A stretch of DNA of 64,000 bases from Numida meleagris. Lineage: Eukaryota > Chordata > Aves > Galliformes > Numididae. The translations under genes were made by a program, and so were the position numbers. Under the pieces are notes generated by a model. That model saw only the letters and a program-made list of their open reading frames with translations, was not told where the DNA came from and searched no databases. Where the stretch lies: contig NC_034412.1 of NCBI RefSeq assembly GCF_002078875.1, positions 11,842,995 to 11,906,994 on the forward strand. Direction: 5' to 3'. Shown here one piece after another: positions 32,956-46,680 of the stretch (its first letter is position 1; every line of letters begins with the position of its first letter).

Positions 32956-34410
32956 AGTAAAGAGTAAATATTTATTTCCTGAACTACATGTAAAATTCCC
33001 CTAGAAAAGTAAAATGCTCTGAATTATATCCTTTACCAATATTCTTGTGTTAGGCATCTGAGCTCATTTTGTGTGCCTGCTTATAACCCAAGACAATGCT
33101 GATTTCAGTTTATATATGCACATACCATATGTACAGATTATGACCATCTGCGCTAACAGCTAGCACAGCAGATGGAAAGATCCAGCCAGACCTCCCATTG
33201 TGAACCAAAAGAACCCAAAACTCAGAAAGCAAGCTTTCTGCCCTTTAGAATGGTTTAATGATTTAATGCATCTTTGTGTGAACTTAAAAACATATTTTTC
33301 AACACCTCTTCAATTTAAAGGAAATGTATTTATTTGTCTGACAGTGTCAACAGTCACGATGTACCACTTTCATCTGTGTTTTACAGCTGGCTAAGTTTTA
33401 AGAAATAGAAAAATATTGAAACCATAGAGTATTAAAAACCCTTTAGCAATACAGTGCGGTAGTTGCATAATGTCCTGAACACATTACAGTTTGTTATACA
33501 GAAAAAAAATCTCTCTTACTTTCCACTGGGATTTTACATGTGGTCATCTTGCATGCAGGCAATAGGTGGTGCACATTTGCTCTGGTACACGGAAAAGCTC
33601 CGGTGATACATGGTTGTATGTCTGCAGGTGCCATGGCAGAGCTTCTGTGCTCTTTGTTTGGCAGCTGGGGGAGAGGTGCTAGGAGGTATATATTTGGTTT
33701 TTAGACCTCAAGAACACTTACAGCTGCACTGAAGGCAAGGCTCTTGTGTAGGAGCTTCATTTCCAAGGCCCCAGAGAGGTCTAATTTTGCACTGAATTAA
33801 GTGCAAAGGCTTTGCAAAAAATCTACTTTGGAGCAGTTGTGTGTGAACATACATCCTTTCCACAGACTCTGGTAAGCTTTGTGTTGTCATTTGCTGCCTA
33901 GCCATTTTATACAATTGTGTGTTATACACAAGTACTTCTAACAGTGACGCAGATACTTCTATATGCATATTTTTCTATACTAGAAGTGTGCCTGGTCCAT
34001 GCAGCCAAAAAATCATCTCTGTTTCATGTGGTGTGGATGGCAAGTAACTCACTAATGCCTCAGGAGAAGAAATAACAGTATATGCAGGAGTATTTGTTAC
34101 TTAAAATCATACTCTGTTTCTGTCATCAGTTTAATTTTTATTTCCAGAATCCAGTGAAATGATTACATAATGTGCAACAGTACTGAATCCTGTTCCCAAA
34201 TACGCTTGTCAAATTCTGTTGACATTGATTTATTGCAGTCTTGTTGGTGTCATCTCTTAGCATTTTCCTGTTCTATGAATTTTACAGTTTTAATTGTAGG
34301 GAATTTTTACACAAATGTAGTTTCACACCAGCGAAAGGCACTGAAGAACTGATCTACTTTTTCTGTTTTTTTTTTTTTTTGTTTTTTTTTTTGCTGTTTG
34401 CTTGGAGATT

Positions 34411-34446
34411 AGCCCTGCTTTGAGCAAGGAGGGGACTAGATGACCA
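34411..34446 (+). mobile_element. CR1 LINE short remnant
   Basis: The run 'agccctgctttgagcaagga' followed by 'ggggactagatgacc' is the well-known CR1 3' region motif (ctgctttgagcaggggg...ggactagatgacc). The neighbouring sequence is too diverged to extend the call, and the tail repeat is not visible. Confidence 0.6.
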
Positions 34447-37400
34447 TTTCATTATACATTATCTCTATAGCTCCATCCTAGGAGGCTCTGCAGCAGTGCT
34501 ACAGTCTGGGAAATTCACTGGGAAATTTGTTCTTGGAGATACTTTATTAGAGGTGCTTGAAGAGAAGACCAGGCTGAAAAATCTCTCTATTTTCTGCTTA
34601 CCTAATAGTTAATATCTACCTTTAGATCAGTTGTGCTTCCAGGGTAGAAATCCTTGTTGCTCAAGGGAGAACAATACTTAGCTTCTGATGAGCTGTACTA
34701 CTGCATCCAAATCTGGAGTCTGGATACTGCCCAAAAAGGACACGCTATAGATCCGGAAGCCATTTAATACACTACCACACTGTAAGCAGCGTTCCTTTTG
34801 CTCTGCAGATTCTTGTACATGAATGAGATGCACTGGGGGTAGATCCCCCAGCATCCTGTTTGTGGAACTCTGCAAGTGTTTCTGTTAGGTCAGGGCCAGG
34901 CAGATTATCACCACCGGCATACTGAGCTTTGGTTCTTAAGACGCTCTTATCTTCCGGGATCATATTGAACTGAGATATATGGGAACTTTTGTTTTTCCCT
35001 TTTTCCTATCTTGTGTGAGGATTTCTGTGACTGTTAAGGGTAAATTCTCCAGACCAACAATTTCAGGTATTGAAGTCTACTCCTGTGCAAGTGTGGAAAC
35101 TATGCAGGGGTAACATCCACTATCTGTATCTTAAGAGTATTAAGAATGTTAAGAAATAATTTGTACCTAAGTACTTAAGGATACAATATAGAAAACGAAA
35201 TGTATTTGACAGACGGCACAGTGACCTCAGGGAATTGCTGAAAGTGAAACATTGTTCTCACACTCTGGAAGAGTTGAGCAATTTCAAGTTGTTTCTGAGT
35301 ACTGATGCTAGCAAAGAGCTTAAAGACAAGCAAGGAAACGTAGTCAATTTTGCTTTTTTTTTTACTTTGTTTCAGGCTGTATTCATCACTGTTAGCATTA
35401 CTGGTATATTAATATTCCCTACATAAAAAAGCTCAATTATGCTAATAAAGAAACTTTCTCAGAGGAATCTACTCGTAGTATATATATATAATCATTTTTA
35501 AAAGTGTGTATTTTTTTCTAACAATAAACTTTAAGGGGACATCATTTCAGTTTTGTACTATTTTCACTAGCTAAGAGACTGCTGAACTACTTTTACTATT
35601 TGTTTTAGGAAGTGTTAGTGCCTCTTTTGATTGTCTATGTCAACACTTGGTAGTAAGGAAACACTCTTTCCTGTGAGATGTTTTATAGCTTTAGGTGAGA
35701 TTTAAACAAGCTCTAGTGTGTGATTTTTTTTTAAAAAAAAATACTATTATTAAACTAGTATTTTTAAGATGTAAATCTAGTCTCTTTCAATCCTCTTCTA
35801 TTGCAAAACACTAATGCGGGGCTCATCCTACATCAACAGCAGTAGCTGGTGGCACGGTGCTGTAACAGCTAAAAGCTGCTGGCAGCTTTTGAAGAGAAAC
35901 AACTTTGAGATATACGATCCCTTTTCTCCTATGGAGTTCTTCCAGCTTCTTGTGGAAAAAGTTGAACTGAAAACCCACTATATTGCTCCTCTCACTGGGA
36001 TAAGTGCTGTCCCATGTTCCTAACTGGTAAACCGAAGTGAGAACCACAGTCTTGTACAATGTCCTTTACCATAAAGGGATGTGGTCAACACTTGCTTGAA
36101 GCACTGCAGGACGTGTTTTTTTTTTTTTTTTCTTTTCATAAAATCCAAATACATATACACTAGGTATCACACCCCTCAATAAAATGTCAATGTCTATTTA
36201 AAAATAAAGGAATTTAAACTGAAGAGCTGAGATTTGAAAATTAGGACTACATACAGATGGCTTTATGCAACCTTAATTCTATCTCCTTGTATGCCCACTT
36301 TTGCACAGCACAGGATCTATGACTGAGTCACTGAGCAGGAAGACTTCAAAAAGGTCCACAATTACAGAGGCAGACAATTTCATATCTACCATTTTCTAAC
36401 ATTTGAGCTGGTGACTTTGCAACCTAAAGGACACTTCAGCACATTTTCTTAATTTTGAATCTGTCTCGTAATTTTCAGTCAGTGGAGTATGACTGCATGA
36501 AGCATCAAAATGCTGTAATGGTGCCAGGAGAAAATTCAGGTGGCCCAAGCAATATCTGTTCCTGTGTAGATGCTGCTGCTGATCAGAAGCTCTGGACTAG
36601 CTGCCCCAGAGTCACAAGCAGCTTGGATTTGGTGCCATATGCTTATGCATAGGCCAAACTTCTGTGCATATACGTGGTTTTGCAGGGGAACTGTGCAGAA
36701 CTCACTGTGCTCTGTGCTGTGCTGGTTGGTATAACCATGTAAATATTGTCCAGAAACTAAGCTGTCAGGAGCTGTATGTCCCAGGTTTGTGCTGCTCTTC
36801 TTCCCCCATCTTATCTCCTGTCTTCTCTCATAGGACCAAGCCCAGTTAGCTAGGCAGGGTGCCAATTCAGGCAGCCCAGGAGGGAGTTAGAGAAAATACT
36901 TCATTTGAGACTGCACTGTAATCTGCCCACAAACCTCATGTTTAGTTTCCTACTAACAGCAGTGGGGGAAAAAAATAATTAGCCTTGGGAGAGACCATAA
37001 AAGAAAAAAAAATTCTGAGCAGGCAGTTCCTGGGGGGAGAGGAAAATCACGGTTTAAATGCCAAAGCCTGAGGATATGTGGGACACAACTGTGTCATAGG
37101 AAAGCTGAGAAAATGTGAGCTGAAGGCTGGTAGCAGTTTTGTATACAAACCCATTTTGAGGACTGATGAGAATGCAGTCCTCAAGGGCAAAGAACTGAAG
37201 TAGTGACTGTATCTCCAAAGCACAAAAGGCAGATTCAAATTGTGCTGTACTTTGCACCTTATGCTTGCCCTGGTGACACTTGGTAGTGATTTCATTCACT
37301 TTAAAAGTTAGCCTCTATTGTAGACTGTGGCCTGTCCAGGAAAGCAGAAATTAAAGGCTTGGAGTTTATTTCCACTTTGTATCTCATAGATGTGTTCTCA

Positions 37401-40400
37401 GTGCATATACTGTTTCTTATACGCTATTATCTTACTGAACACTTTATCACTTTTTTTTTTTTTGAAATACAACTGTGAAGGTACAGTTTGTGAAGAGGCT
37501 TGTGAAATTTTACAGCAACTATGATTGCTTTGACAGTTGTTTTTAAGAATTTAATGGAGTGTCTGACCTCATTCATTTCTGCTCTAAGCAATAACTGTGA
37601 TGTGATGGCAGTTTTGGAATACTGAGCTCTTCTCAATTTAATCTGTGCAAAAGTAAAAAACCAATACAGTTGCTCTAAACATTTATTAGAGCAAAGTTAG
37701 TCTCCCGGCTTTAGAAAGATAGTTAAAATCCCAATAATTTCCCCACAGCACACCCAAATACACTCTGTCCAAGTCATTGCTCACCAGAATGGAAAGTGTC
37801 TGTTACATAGGAAGTACAGCTGCATGTTGGGCTCCCTTTGGAGTTGAAGTCAACAAAAGCTCAAGATAAAAATATCACTTCATTCATCTTAGTCAAAACA
37901 AACTGTAACCCACAGGAAACAGTAATGGAGAGGCAATGTGCCATGCTTTGACAAGAAATTTTCAGTAATCTTTTCCTCTTTGAAAATGACCAATGACATT
38001 GGCATATTTTTTGCTTTACGTTACGATGGCAAAAAAAAAAAAAAAAAAGCACCTTTTCCAGCAGATTCTAGCAATGCAGACATCAATTTCTAGGTTTTCT
38101 TCAAAGATCATTTGTTTTGATACTTATTACTTAAAAATGCTGATGTGCAAGGCCTCCTAAAAGAACCTTGCATTCATTTTTGTTTAAATGAATTATTCCA
38201 ATGTAAAGCTAAATGAAAGCACTTGGACCACTTATGTTCTATATCTTGCCGTAAGGGCGCCCTTAACTATTAAGCTGACTGTTTTTTAAAAATGGCGCTT
38301 CTTGAATCTTGTAATTCCTACAGAGTTTCAACTATGATCAATTTTTTTCTTTGACTTCCTAAAAAATAAATACCTGAAAAAGGATGATTTCTCAATACGT
38401 GTTCTAAAGTGTCGTGAGGTTACCCTTTCATTAATGAGTAATCAAATAATCTCATAATTTGGGGGATCATAGGAGCTTTTTTATATCTAGCTTTGGTAAG
38501 GCTTTCTTGAAAAGAGCCTGCTCGTGTCATGTACATTCCCATAAAGACTTATGTGAACATTATTCTTCTTAAATTAAATTCTTCCTAGGCCTCATGCTTG
38601 CTTATTTTCTTTTTTTCTGTGCCCATTTAAATGTCAAGTACAATCTTCGAGGACTAGATAACATAAATGTGACAGCTAACAAAGCTGAGAAATCTCATTT
38701 TAAGGCCAGTCTGAATAAAACAGTGATAAATCTAAAACAATAAGCCATAATCGATACCATAATTTAGTTTTATTTAAGTTAATTTTGTCTTTTTCAATTT
38801 CCTGTGCATGAAGATTGTTGGCATGGAAAAATTATGGTTCAATCAGACCACGGCAGGGGATATTATTTTCCATGATGATTTGTTCCTGAGCAAAATGATG
38901 AGTATGGATGCAAGACTAGTTTGTGGGTGGCACAGAAGCCAGTCCTGTTCTTTCTTTTACAGCTTCCTTTGACCTCCTGCTCAGCAAGGCAGGCTAGCGC
39001 TTGCTACCAAAATCTCAGTACAGTTACAGGGCTGTGCAAGGAAGTCAAAAACAAAGCTTCATAGAAGAGTACTTCCAAATTTTAGAAGCTTCTAGAGAAA
39101 AGATTTCACAGAAATCATTGAAACTTTCAGTTGTCAAAAAGACATGAAGTTTTAACTGTTACGGTTAACTATAGGGCAGGCTCTGTTAAATAAAGGCACC
39201 AAAGAGTATCAGCTATTTAATGGTTTGGAAAATTATCTGTTTGACAATGAAATCAAGGTAAAAGACTGACTCCCTGCAGCCTTGAGTTGATGGCCCAGGC
39301 CAGTCTTGGTAAGTTGAGAAATGTAACTACCCATAGTCTACAAAGCCAAACAGATGCGTTTTTAAATCTTATAAACAACTGAAGTGGGGAATTACTGTAA
39401 TCTTGGATACATGAAGAACATTGATGGTGCATAATCAAATGAACGTTCAGATTTCCGGGAAGCTGAGCATTTGTCTACTAGTTCTTAACACGCCTAGATA
39501 GTCTAATTTGTACAATGTTGCTCTGGAGTTCTGTGAACATCATTTATTTTTCCCGAAGTCATTTGTATATCATGTAGAATAAAAAAAAAGCAATTTAAAA
39601 TAATAAGTACGTTAATCCATTCTGCTTATCTGTGCATGTTAAACAGTTCTATGGTGCACAAAAGGCTTTTTCTGTTCTTGGAGAGTTGGTGAAGTAAATG
39701 CTGGGAAGCCTTATATAAAAATGCAAATGATTTTGCTAAACAGAAATGTCAAGTGAAAGTGCTCTATAGCAGTGACTATGGGAGAATGATTAGCTGCAAG
39801 TTCCAACTGTTCCAAGTCTCTAGGGTTTATGACTGAGCAGGTAGTACCAAAGCAGAAGTATATTCATCTGCTGGATGGAGAGAGTAAATTGTGTGTTACA
39901 CAACTTACATGTAACTGTTAGATTAGAAGTGGTGACAGAAATATCTGGAAAAGTGAGTGTGTATATACATATATATCTTTTTAATTGAGTGAGCTAGTTC
40001 TTACCTTTATTACTCAGTAATGCTTACCTCTTTACAGTGATGCTCAATATGATACATCCATTAAGAATAAAAATCAAGTTTATAAAATCGGATTAGGACA
40101 ATGCCTTAAACTCTTTCCTTCCCCTCTTATGCCCACCCTTGCTCCCGCATTTTTCTTGCTTCTTTCCAACTTCCCTAGCTCAGTCTTTTGCTGTGGGCTT
40201 TGTTCCCACTGTGGCTCACGAATCTCTATTTTCTTAATTTCTGTCTGAAGTTCTGTAATCAAGATAACATATGGTTTGCCAACATCTTCAGTCATGTCAA
40301 ACTAAATCTGTAAGGACTGACTTCTGTTTCTGCTGAAGGAGACCTGCATAGCATCTGTCTGCTCAGACACACTTTATGAATTCCAGGTCAGCTCTGCCCC

Positions 40401-41750
40401 AGCTGTTACACAGGTTATAAATAGGTAGAGCTCTGAAGTACCAAGATTACTAAAAAAAAAGAAGTATTACATGTTCTTGTGCTTAGGAAGTGGTGTGTAA
40501 AACAGCTGAATTTCTGATTGGCTAAGTGAGCACTGGGTTGAAATAAAAAAGCCTGCTTGCCTATGTACTAACATTTCAAGTTTAACTTTTTAGCATCTTG
40601 AGATGTAAACTCTGCTGGACGCTTTTCCTTCAGTTGAATGTTGGTGAAGCTGTAGCCATGTCTTGTTTCTCTGTTGTGCAGGCAGGTTTGAGTTCACATC
40701 TAGACAGTGCACCTACAGTCTCCCAGCACCACCTATATTCATGAAACATGTAGGAACTTTTATCCCTGGGGCACTTGAACTATTATAAAATTAGACAGAT
40801 GCCAGCCAGCAATTGTCAAATGGGCTCACACAGACTACGTGTCCTTGCAAGCTATGCTATGATTGGAAATTACAATCTAATCTCTAGCATGCAGAATAGT
40901 AGCTTTGTGCGCAATGTCAAATGCATCAGATACCAGATCCTGCACACTGCAAGAATACTGGTGAGATAGAAGCACTGGTTTCTCCTTCTCCCACTGTCAG
41001 CGCTGGTGGTCACACAGTCTGTCTCCTGATCAAGGCTACCCATCCTCCAGCCTTCTTTCTTCTTCTCACCTGTCTCCCACATTCCATCAAGGCTTAAAAC
41101 TCAGCTTGGAAAAAGCTGAAGGCCAATGCCTATTTTCTGTGGATGGAGTCATGCCATGGAACGCTGAGCTGGCTGTGTGAAGACACTGGACTCCTCTGTC
41201 TTTCCAGTTAAGCCTGATAGAGACACCAGAGGAGGTTCTGTTGCTAAATGCGTTCCTGAAAGGAGTGGGCCTGCAGTTCTGTCTGCTTTTGCGTAAGTAG
41301 GCGTTTACTTTGGTGTTGCCCCCTCTTGCTCTCTGCCTATTTTTAGAGGATTATTTTGTGTAAGCATCCATAAAATAAGTGTTTAAGATACCACCATCTC
41401 AGATCCCACGAATTTCTTTTGAAAATGAAATCATGAATCACCATGCCTACCATGCTCAGAGAATGTGTTGTTCACTCACATTAAAAAGATTCATCAAGTC
41501 AGTTGATTTGACATCTTAAATATATGCTCTCAAAACCTAAAATGCCACTGCATAATTAGAAAGAAAGGCTTGACTGAACTTTGAAATTTCCTTTTTTCCG
41601 CTTCTCCTTTATTTGCTCCTCCCTCAACTTGGATTTACTCTTTCATTGCTCTCATTTATGCCTGAAATTATTACTGTTGGTAAACAGACAACCAGAAACT
41701 GCAATTATGTTTCTTTACTGTTGCTGTAATACTGGGTATGCTCTTAATTA

Positions 41751-41770
41751 ATATATATATATATATATAT
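41751..41770. repeat. AT microsatellite
   Basis: Ten AT units in the large SPHKAP intron. Confidence 0.9.
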
Positions 41771-44700
41771 TTAATCAAACAAAATTAACTCAATTACTTT
41801 GTCAAACTATTTTTTATGCACACATATCCACAGCTACTTTGGGACCATGTTTTGCCTAATTACATGTAGCTTTTGACAGATCTAGGTTTTGTCCCCGTTG
41901 AAGTCTGATCTATTGATTCCAGAATCCAGTACAAAATAGCAACGATAAAGTATTTTCCCTCCCACAGTACTTTAAACACTTTTTAGGGGAGTTAAAAGGA
42001 AAAAAAAAAAAAAAAAAGAGAGAGAACCTGGAAGGATTTATCTTCCCCAAATACACTGTTTACTAAACAAGACAGGAAATCCTCTAAACTGTAATGCATA
42101 TAGTGATTTTAAGTGGGTAACATCAGTTTGCTAAATTTGACACTGATTCTTTCTAAATGCTTAGAAAAAAATTAGATTACCCATATTTGCACAGCATCAG
42201 TTGAAGAGAACATGAAAGGTCTCAGTTAAACATCTTCTGCTGGTATCTGGAGGAGAATGCCACTGCATCGGAACTGTCAATACTATCCCCAGTCCTTGCA
42301 TTTCAGGCAAAGTACCTGTACTTCTGCACTCACCCACCTGCACAAGCTCACAGTCCAGTCCACACGTCTGCAGAATTGTTCTTCTGCTAAGTTAAACAGC
42401 AGCAGACAGGTAAAAATATCTTTTGGTTGTTTAAGGTGTTTGTTCTAAAACAAACCAAGAATTTTCTAGCTTCCAATTTATCAGGTCTGAAATGACAAAG
42501 ATGAAAATGCTTCTGGTCTAAACTTTCTTCTAGCCCTAGACAGACTTCTACCAGGAAAATATCTGCTTTCCTTAACGGTTTTTAAGCCTGTAGCTACAGA
42601 ACAACTATGTGAACAGGATGTGAGGCTCCCTGCCGTGCTCCCTGTGGCTAAAAGCATTATCTTCTAATCTGGGCTCTTATTACCATGTGACAGAGGGGGG
42701 TTCAGAAGATTCTACAGTGATGACTAAAGTCATGGCTTTTGAAACTCCTAGTTTCTTTATGAAAGAACAAAGCGATGAGAAATCTTGGCATTTAGTTGAG
42801 GATTTGGCTGGATCTTTCCGTAAAAAGGAGCTAGAAACCTCAGCCTGAGCCAGTTTCCTGCAACACTTTAAGGAGCAGAGACTTAGGTAATTTCAGAAAT
42901 ACTATATCATGTAGCTCCTGGTTGTTCTCTGACTTATGCTGATACTTTGAGAATGTAAATCTCACTACAAAACAGAAACCCTTGTCCCTGCTTCTCATAG
43001 ATGGTGGCGAGTTTTTCTTTATTATGCTAGAAAAAAAAAAGAAAAAAGTCATACACTAATAACATGATGATAAAATGGAAACTGTATGAACAGCTGTAGT
43101 GAATCATTCATTTCAAAGGGCACGTGAATATGCATTTTGTATATATAAGCTTGTGAATTTCAAGGAATAAAACACTCATGGCAAAACACCCAAGTGTAAT
43201 TTTGGTGTAACTTCCAGTAGAAGTTAAGCTTAAGAAGAACGCTGAGCTGGGGACTGATACAGAAAGAGGCAAGAAGATACTCAAAAGAAATTCCAACCCC
43301 AGTATGTTCCTCATGTTCTCACTCTGTCATTGGGCATGTACATTCATCTGTGTTATAAACAACTTTAAATGTACTTTAAAGGAGCTTTTCTTCTGCAGCC
43401 AGCAGCCAACTGAGCTGTAAGGAGGCACTGAGAATAGCAGGCTGAGGGCAGATGAGCTTTGCACTCACCCAGGCTTGCTCACAAATTTCTCAGCTGTTTA
43501 AAGACATAACTGTGCAGTCACGCACATCCTAATGAGGAGGAAATGAGAATTATTTTAAGTAGGTGTGTGTGCGGCTTTCTTGTGCATACAATTTCATATT
43601 GCCTAACGTTTGATCTTCGTTTAGCTTCTATCTTGTGCTCCTCTAAAGCATCTTCAAGTGGAATAGTAGGATTTGTGACACCTACGTTACAAAGCACATA
43701 AAGGAAAAGCCACTTTCCTGTAGTTTCTGGGAGAGAGAGATCCCAACTGATCACAACTGCCAACTGAAATTTGCTGAGTGTCAGGTAATACTCTGTAGTG
43801 TACCTCCACCTTTTAAAATTATTTTTTCGTCATCACTATTATTTAGCCTCCTATTGATCCACCTCTGAGTGGCTTTGGAAAGCAGGCTGGGTTTTATTTC
43901 CTACCTTGCTATTGAATTGGTGTGCTGTCAAGTGAGGGAAGGACGTAATTAGGTAATTCCCAAGTGTTTTCCTTTCCTGAGCACAGAGATAAATACCATC
44001 TGACAAATGATGTGTTGTAAAGATTGACAACTCATTTTTGTAGAGATCTATTATGCTAGTAATAAGGAAACCAAAACTCACTAGTTGCTTTTCTGTTGCA
44101 ATTATTTCAATTTACTTTTTCTTTCATTTCCATTTTTTTCTCCCCCCCTCACTAAATATTGGTTACTTATTTTCTCTGCCATTGGCTTTCATTACTTCTT
44201 TTTGGAGGTACTAGCAGTTACAACCAATACGCACAGCTCAACTATTTGGTAGATATGGGATTAGGAATGGTATAAAGGCTGTAGCTCTTCTTTGTACATG
44301 GTGTAATTTGGTCCTTTAACTATTTAAAGAGGATTTTTAGTTGAATGTCTTATATGAGATGTTTGGAATAGCCTGATAGCAATTCAGGAAAAAAAAAAAG
44401 CATCCAGTAGAAGACAGAGCTAATTATCCATTAGCACTTGGATGTAATGCTTGTCTAATGTTAATTTCCACGCTTGCCAAAATGATTCTGGCAGAGGAAC
44501 CAGCTATAAAAAGTAGAAATTAAAAAATATTGGTTTGGAAGTACTAGATATGCAATGCAGTGGCTTGCATAAGGATGTACAGGTGGACAGGTGTTAACTC
44601 CAGAGTACAAAGAAGCTCATGCACACCTTCTGCATTGTAAACTAAATAACACAAAAGTCTTTGTGACAGGGATGCTCCACCTATACAGTGGTGCCTTCCT

Positions 44701-46640
44701 GATCTCACTAAAGCGAGGCCAGACTAATGCAAACCAGCAAAAAAATCCATTCTCACCAAAACAGGAACATGGCACTTTCTGCTCATAGCTTGTTTGCCCA
44801 GTAGTTCCTTGTACTGTACAGTCCTTTGCATAATTAGAGTGTGACCATTTCCTACTCTAGCTGTAAGTGGAAAAGGTCTATCTTCCCCCTTCTTCCCTTG
44901 TATTTTCACTCAGATGGCCAAAAAAAATAATATTACTCTCTTCATATTCTAAAATCTAAGTGCCTCTGTATAGCCAGTGCATTTGTGCTATGGAAACAAC
45001 CCATCTTACTTCTCTGCCCCACTTTGTAACTGTCTTGCCATGACTTTGAGACAGACTTTTAGGATGTAAATGTAGGAAGATACATTAGTGGCTTTTAAGT
45101 GAAAACAAAAACAATAGATTGAACTCCAGATCTTTTAATGCCGAGTAGTATTACCCATTTAGTTTATTTTGCCCTTCTCTCAGAGGTCTTATAGCTCTCA
45201 CACAGATGCAGAACGCAGGCTAAGTATTTTTCTTCAGGACACACTGAGTTAGTGGTGCTGAAATGAGAGCTCAAGGGACTCTGGGATCCTGTCCCTAGCT
45301 CAGTCTTGTACTGTACTCCATCTTGTACCTTCCTACAAGGAGACGAGGCAGGATACTTGTAACCAACTGTGAATGCTCATCTCTCCTTTGGAACATTAAA
45401 CGCCTTCAAGTGTCCCTAGTGATGGCGTCCCTCCAGAGGCACTTCTGTGGAGTTTAATGACCAGACCACCCATACCTCAAACAGGAAGTATGTGTAGCGT
45501 GAATTTGCATTCAAAAAGACTGTGATGACTTGAAAGGTTTAAGCAATTCAGCAACAGTTAAGTGGGGCTATACCACTCATATAGCATTGTGCCTAGCACA
45601 GTTCAAAGGCAGGGAGAAAGTAGCAGCAGGCTTTGGGAACATTGTAACGTGGTAAAAAAGTAAGGTCAGCCTTTAAAAAATCTTCCTATGTCTCTCCTAT
45701 AACAGAAGAAGGTATTGCGAACAAGCACTGAAAATTAAAGTGCCTGAGCACATCTCTACTTGCTTTGCTTTAAGCCCCCATGTGTCACACTACATTGTAC
45801 ATATGGTTCAGGAGGCTCACTTATGTAAAAGTTTGTCCCATAAACTGTACAACTGCTATTTAATGCACAGTCGGGATTTCCAACTGCTCTTCCTGCAAGC
45901 TCTAATGGATCGTTTCCAAAAGCATTCAACCCAGCCTATACTGTGTTTTGTGAGTCATTCAAGTTTGCATAAATTAGGTCCTAATATGACCTTTCTGTGT
46001 TTCCCCAGACCAGCCACAGTTCTTTTTTTTTAAGGTAAGCACTGTATGCTCTCAGAAGGATATGTTATACTCTCTCCAGCATTTTCAGCAAGAGATATAC
46101 TTTAAACTTAGTCCCAATTACTCTTCAGAAGGTGCATATCTCAAATGACTTTGTAGATTTATGGGTCTTGGTATTATAGAGACTATCTCTATTTTAATGG
46201 CTGGACTGCAGCAATGTGAATCATCCGGAATCATCTCATCTAATTTATTGCTTCAAAACCAGCTGTGAATATTTTCTTCCCATTAAGACTTATTCATTTG
46301 GATTTGATGTAATTAATTGTCACTTATGACTTAAAGAAAATATGCCAGTACATATTTATGCCTCATGCCCCATCTGCTTTCTCTTGTGCCCTGTATACTC
46401 AGTGTTTAACAAATTTCTATATGCATCACACTGCAGTTCATGTTACAGGGAGCCTATGGTTACAACAGTAGTAGGAAGTTATAGACGTCCACTCTGAAGG
46501 CAGCACAACAATCCCAGTTCTTGAGAAATCAGACCACGGAGGCACTGATAATATGACAGTATGAGATGCTGAAGGGGATACAGCAGCAATTCTGCATACA
46601 ATTCTCCCAGTATTCACAACCCTACTTACAGCTTTGTCAG

Positions 46641-46680
46641 AGTTAGGCTAAGCATCTCAGAGTGAGGCTAAGTATCTCAT
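46641..46680. repeat. 20-bp tandem duplication
   Basis: Two adjacent 20-base copies, agttaggctaagcatctcag and agtgaggctaagtatctcat, agree at 17 of 20 positions. It is a local duplication with no known function. Confidence 0.8.

Noticed and set aside
40080..40295. Charged 71-residue - strand open frame
   Set aside because: Lys/Glu-rich composition suggested a coiled coil, but there is no homology, no splice context and no supporting neighbours.
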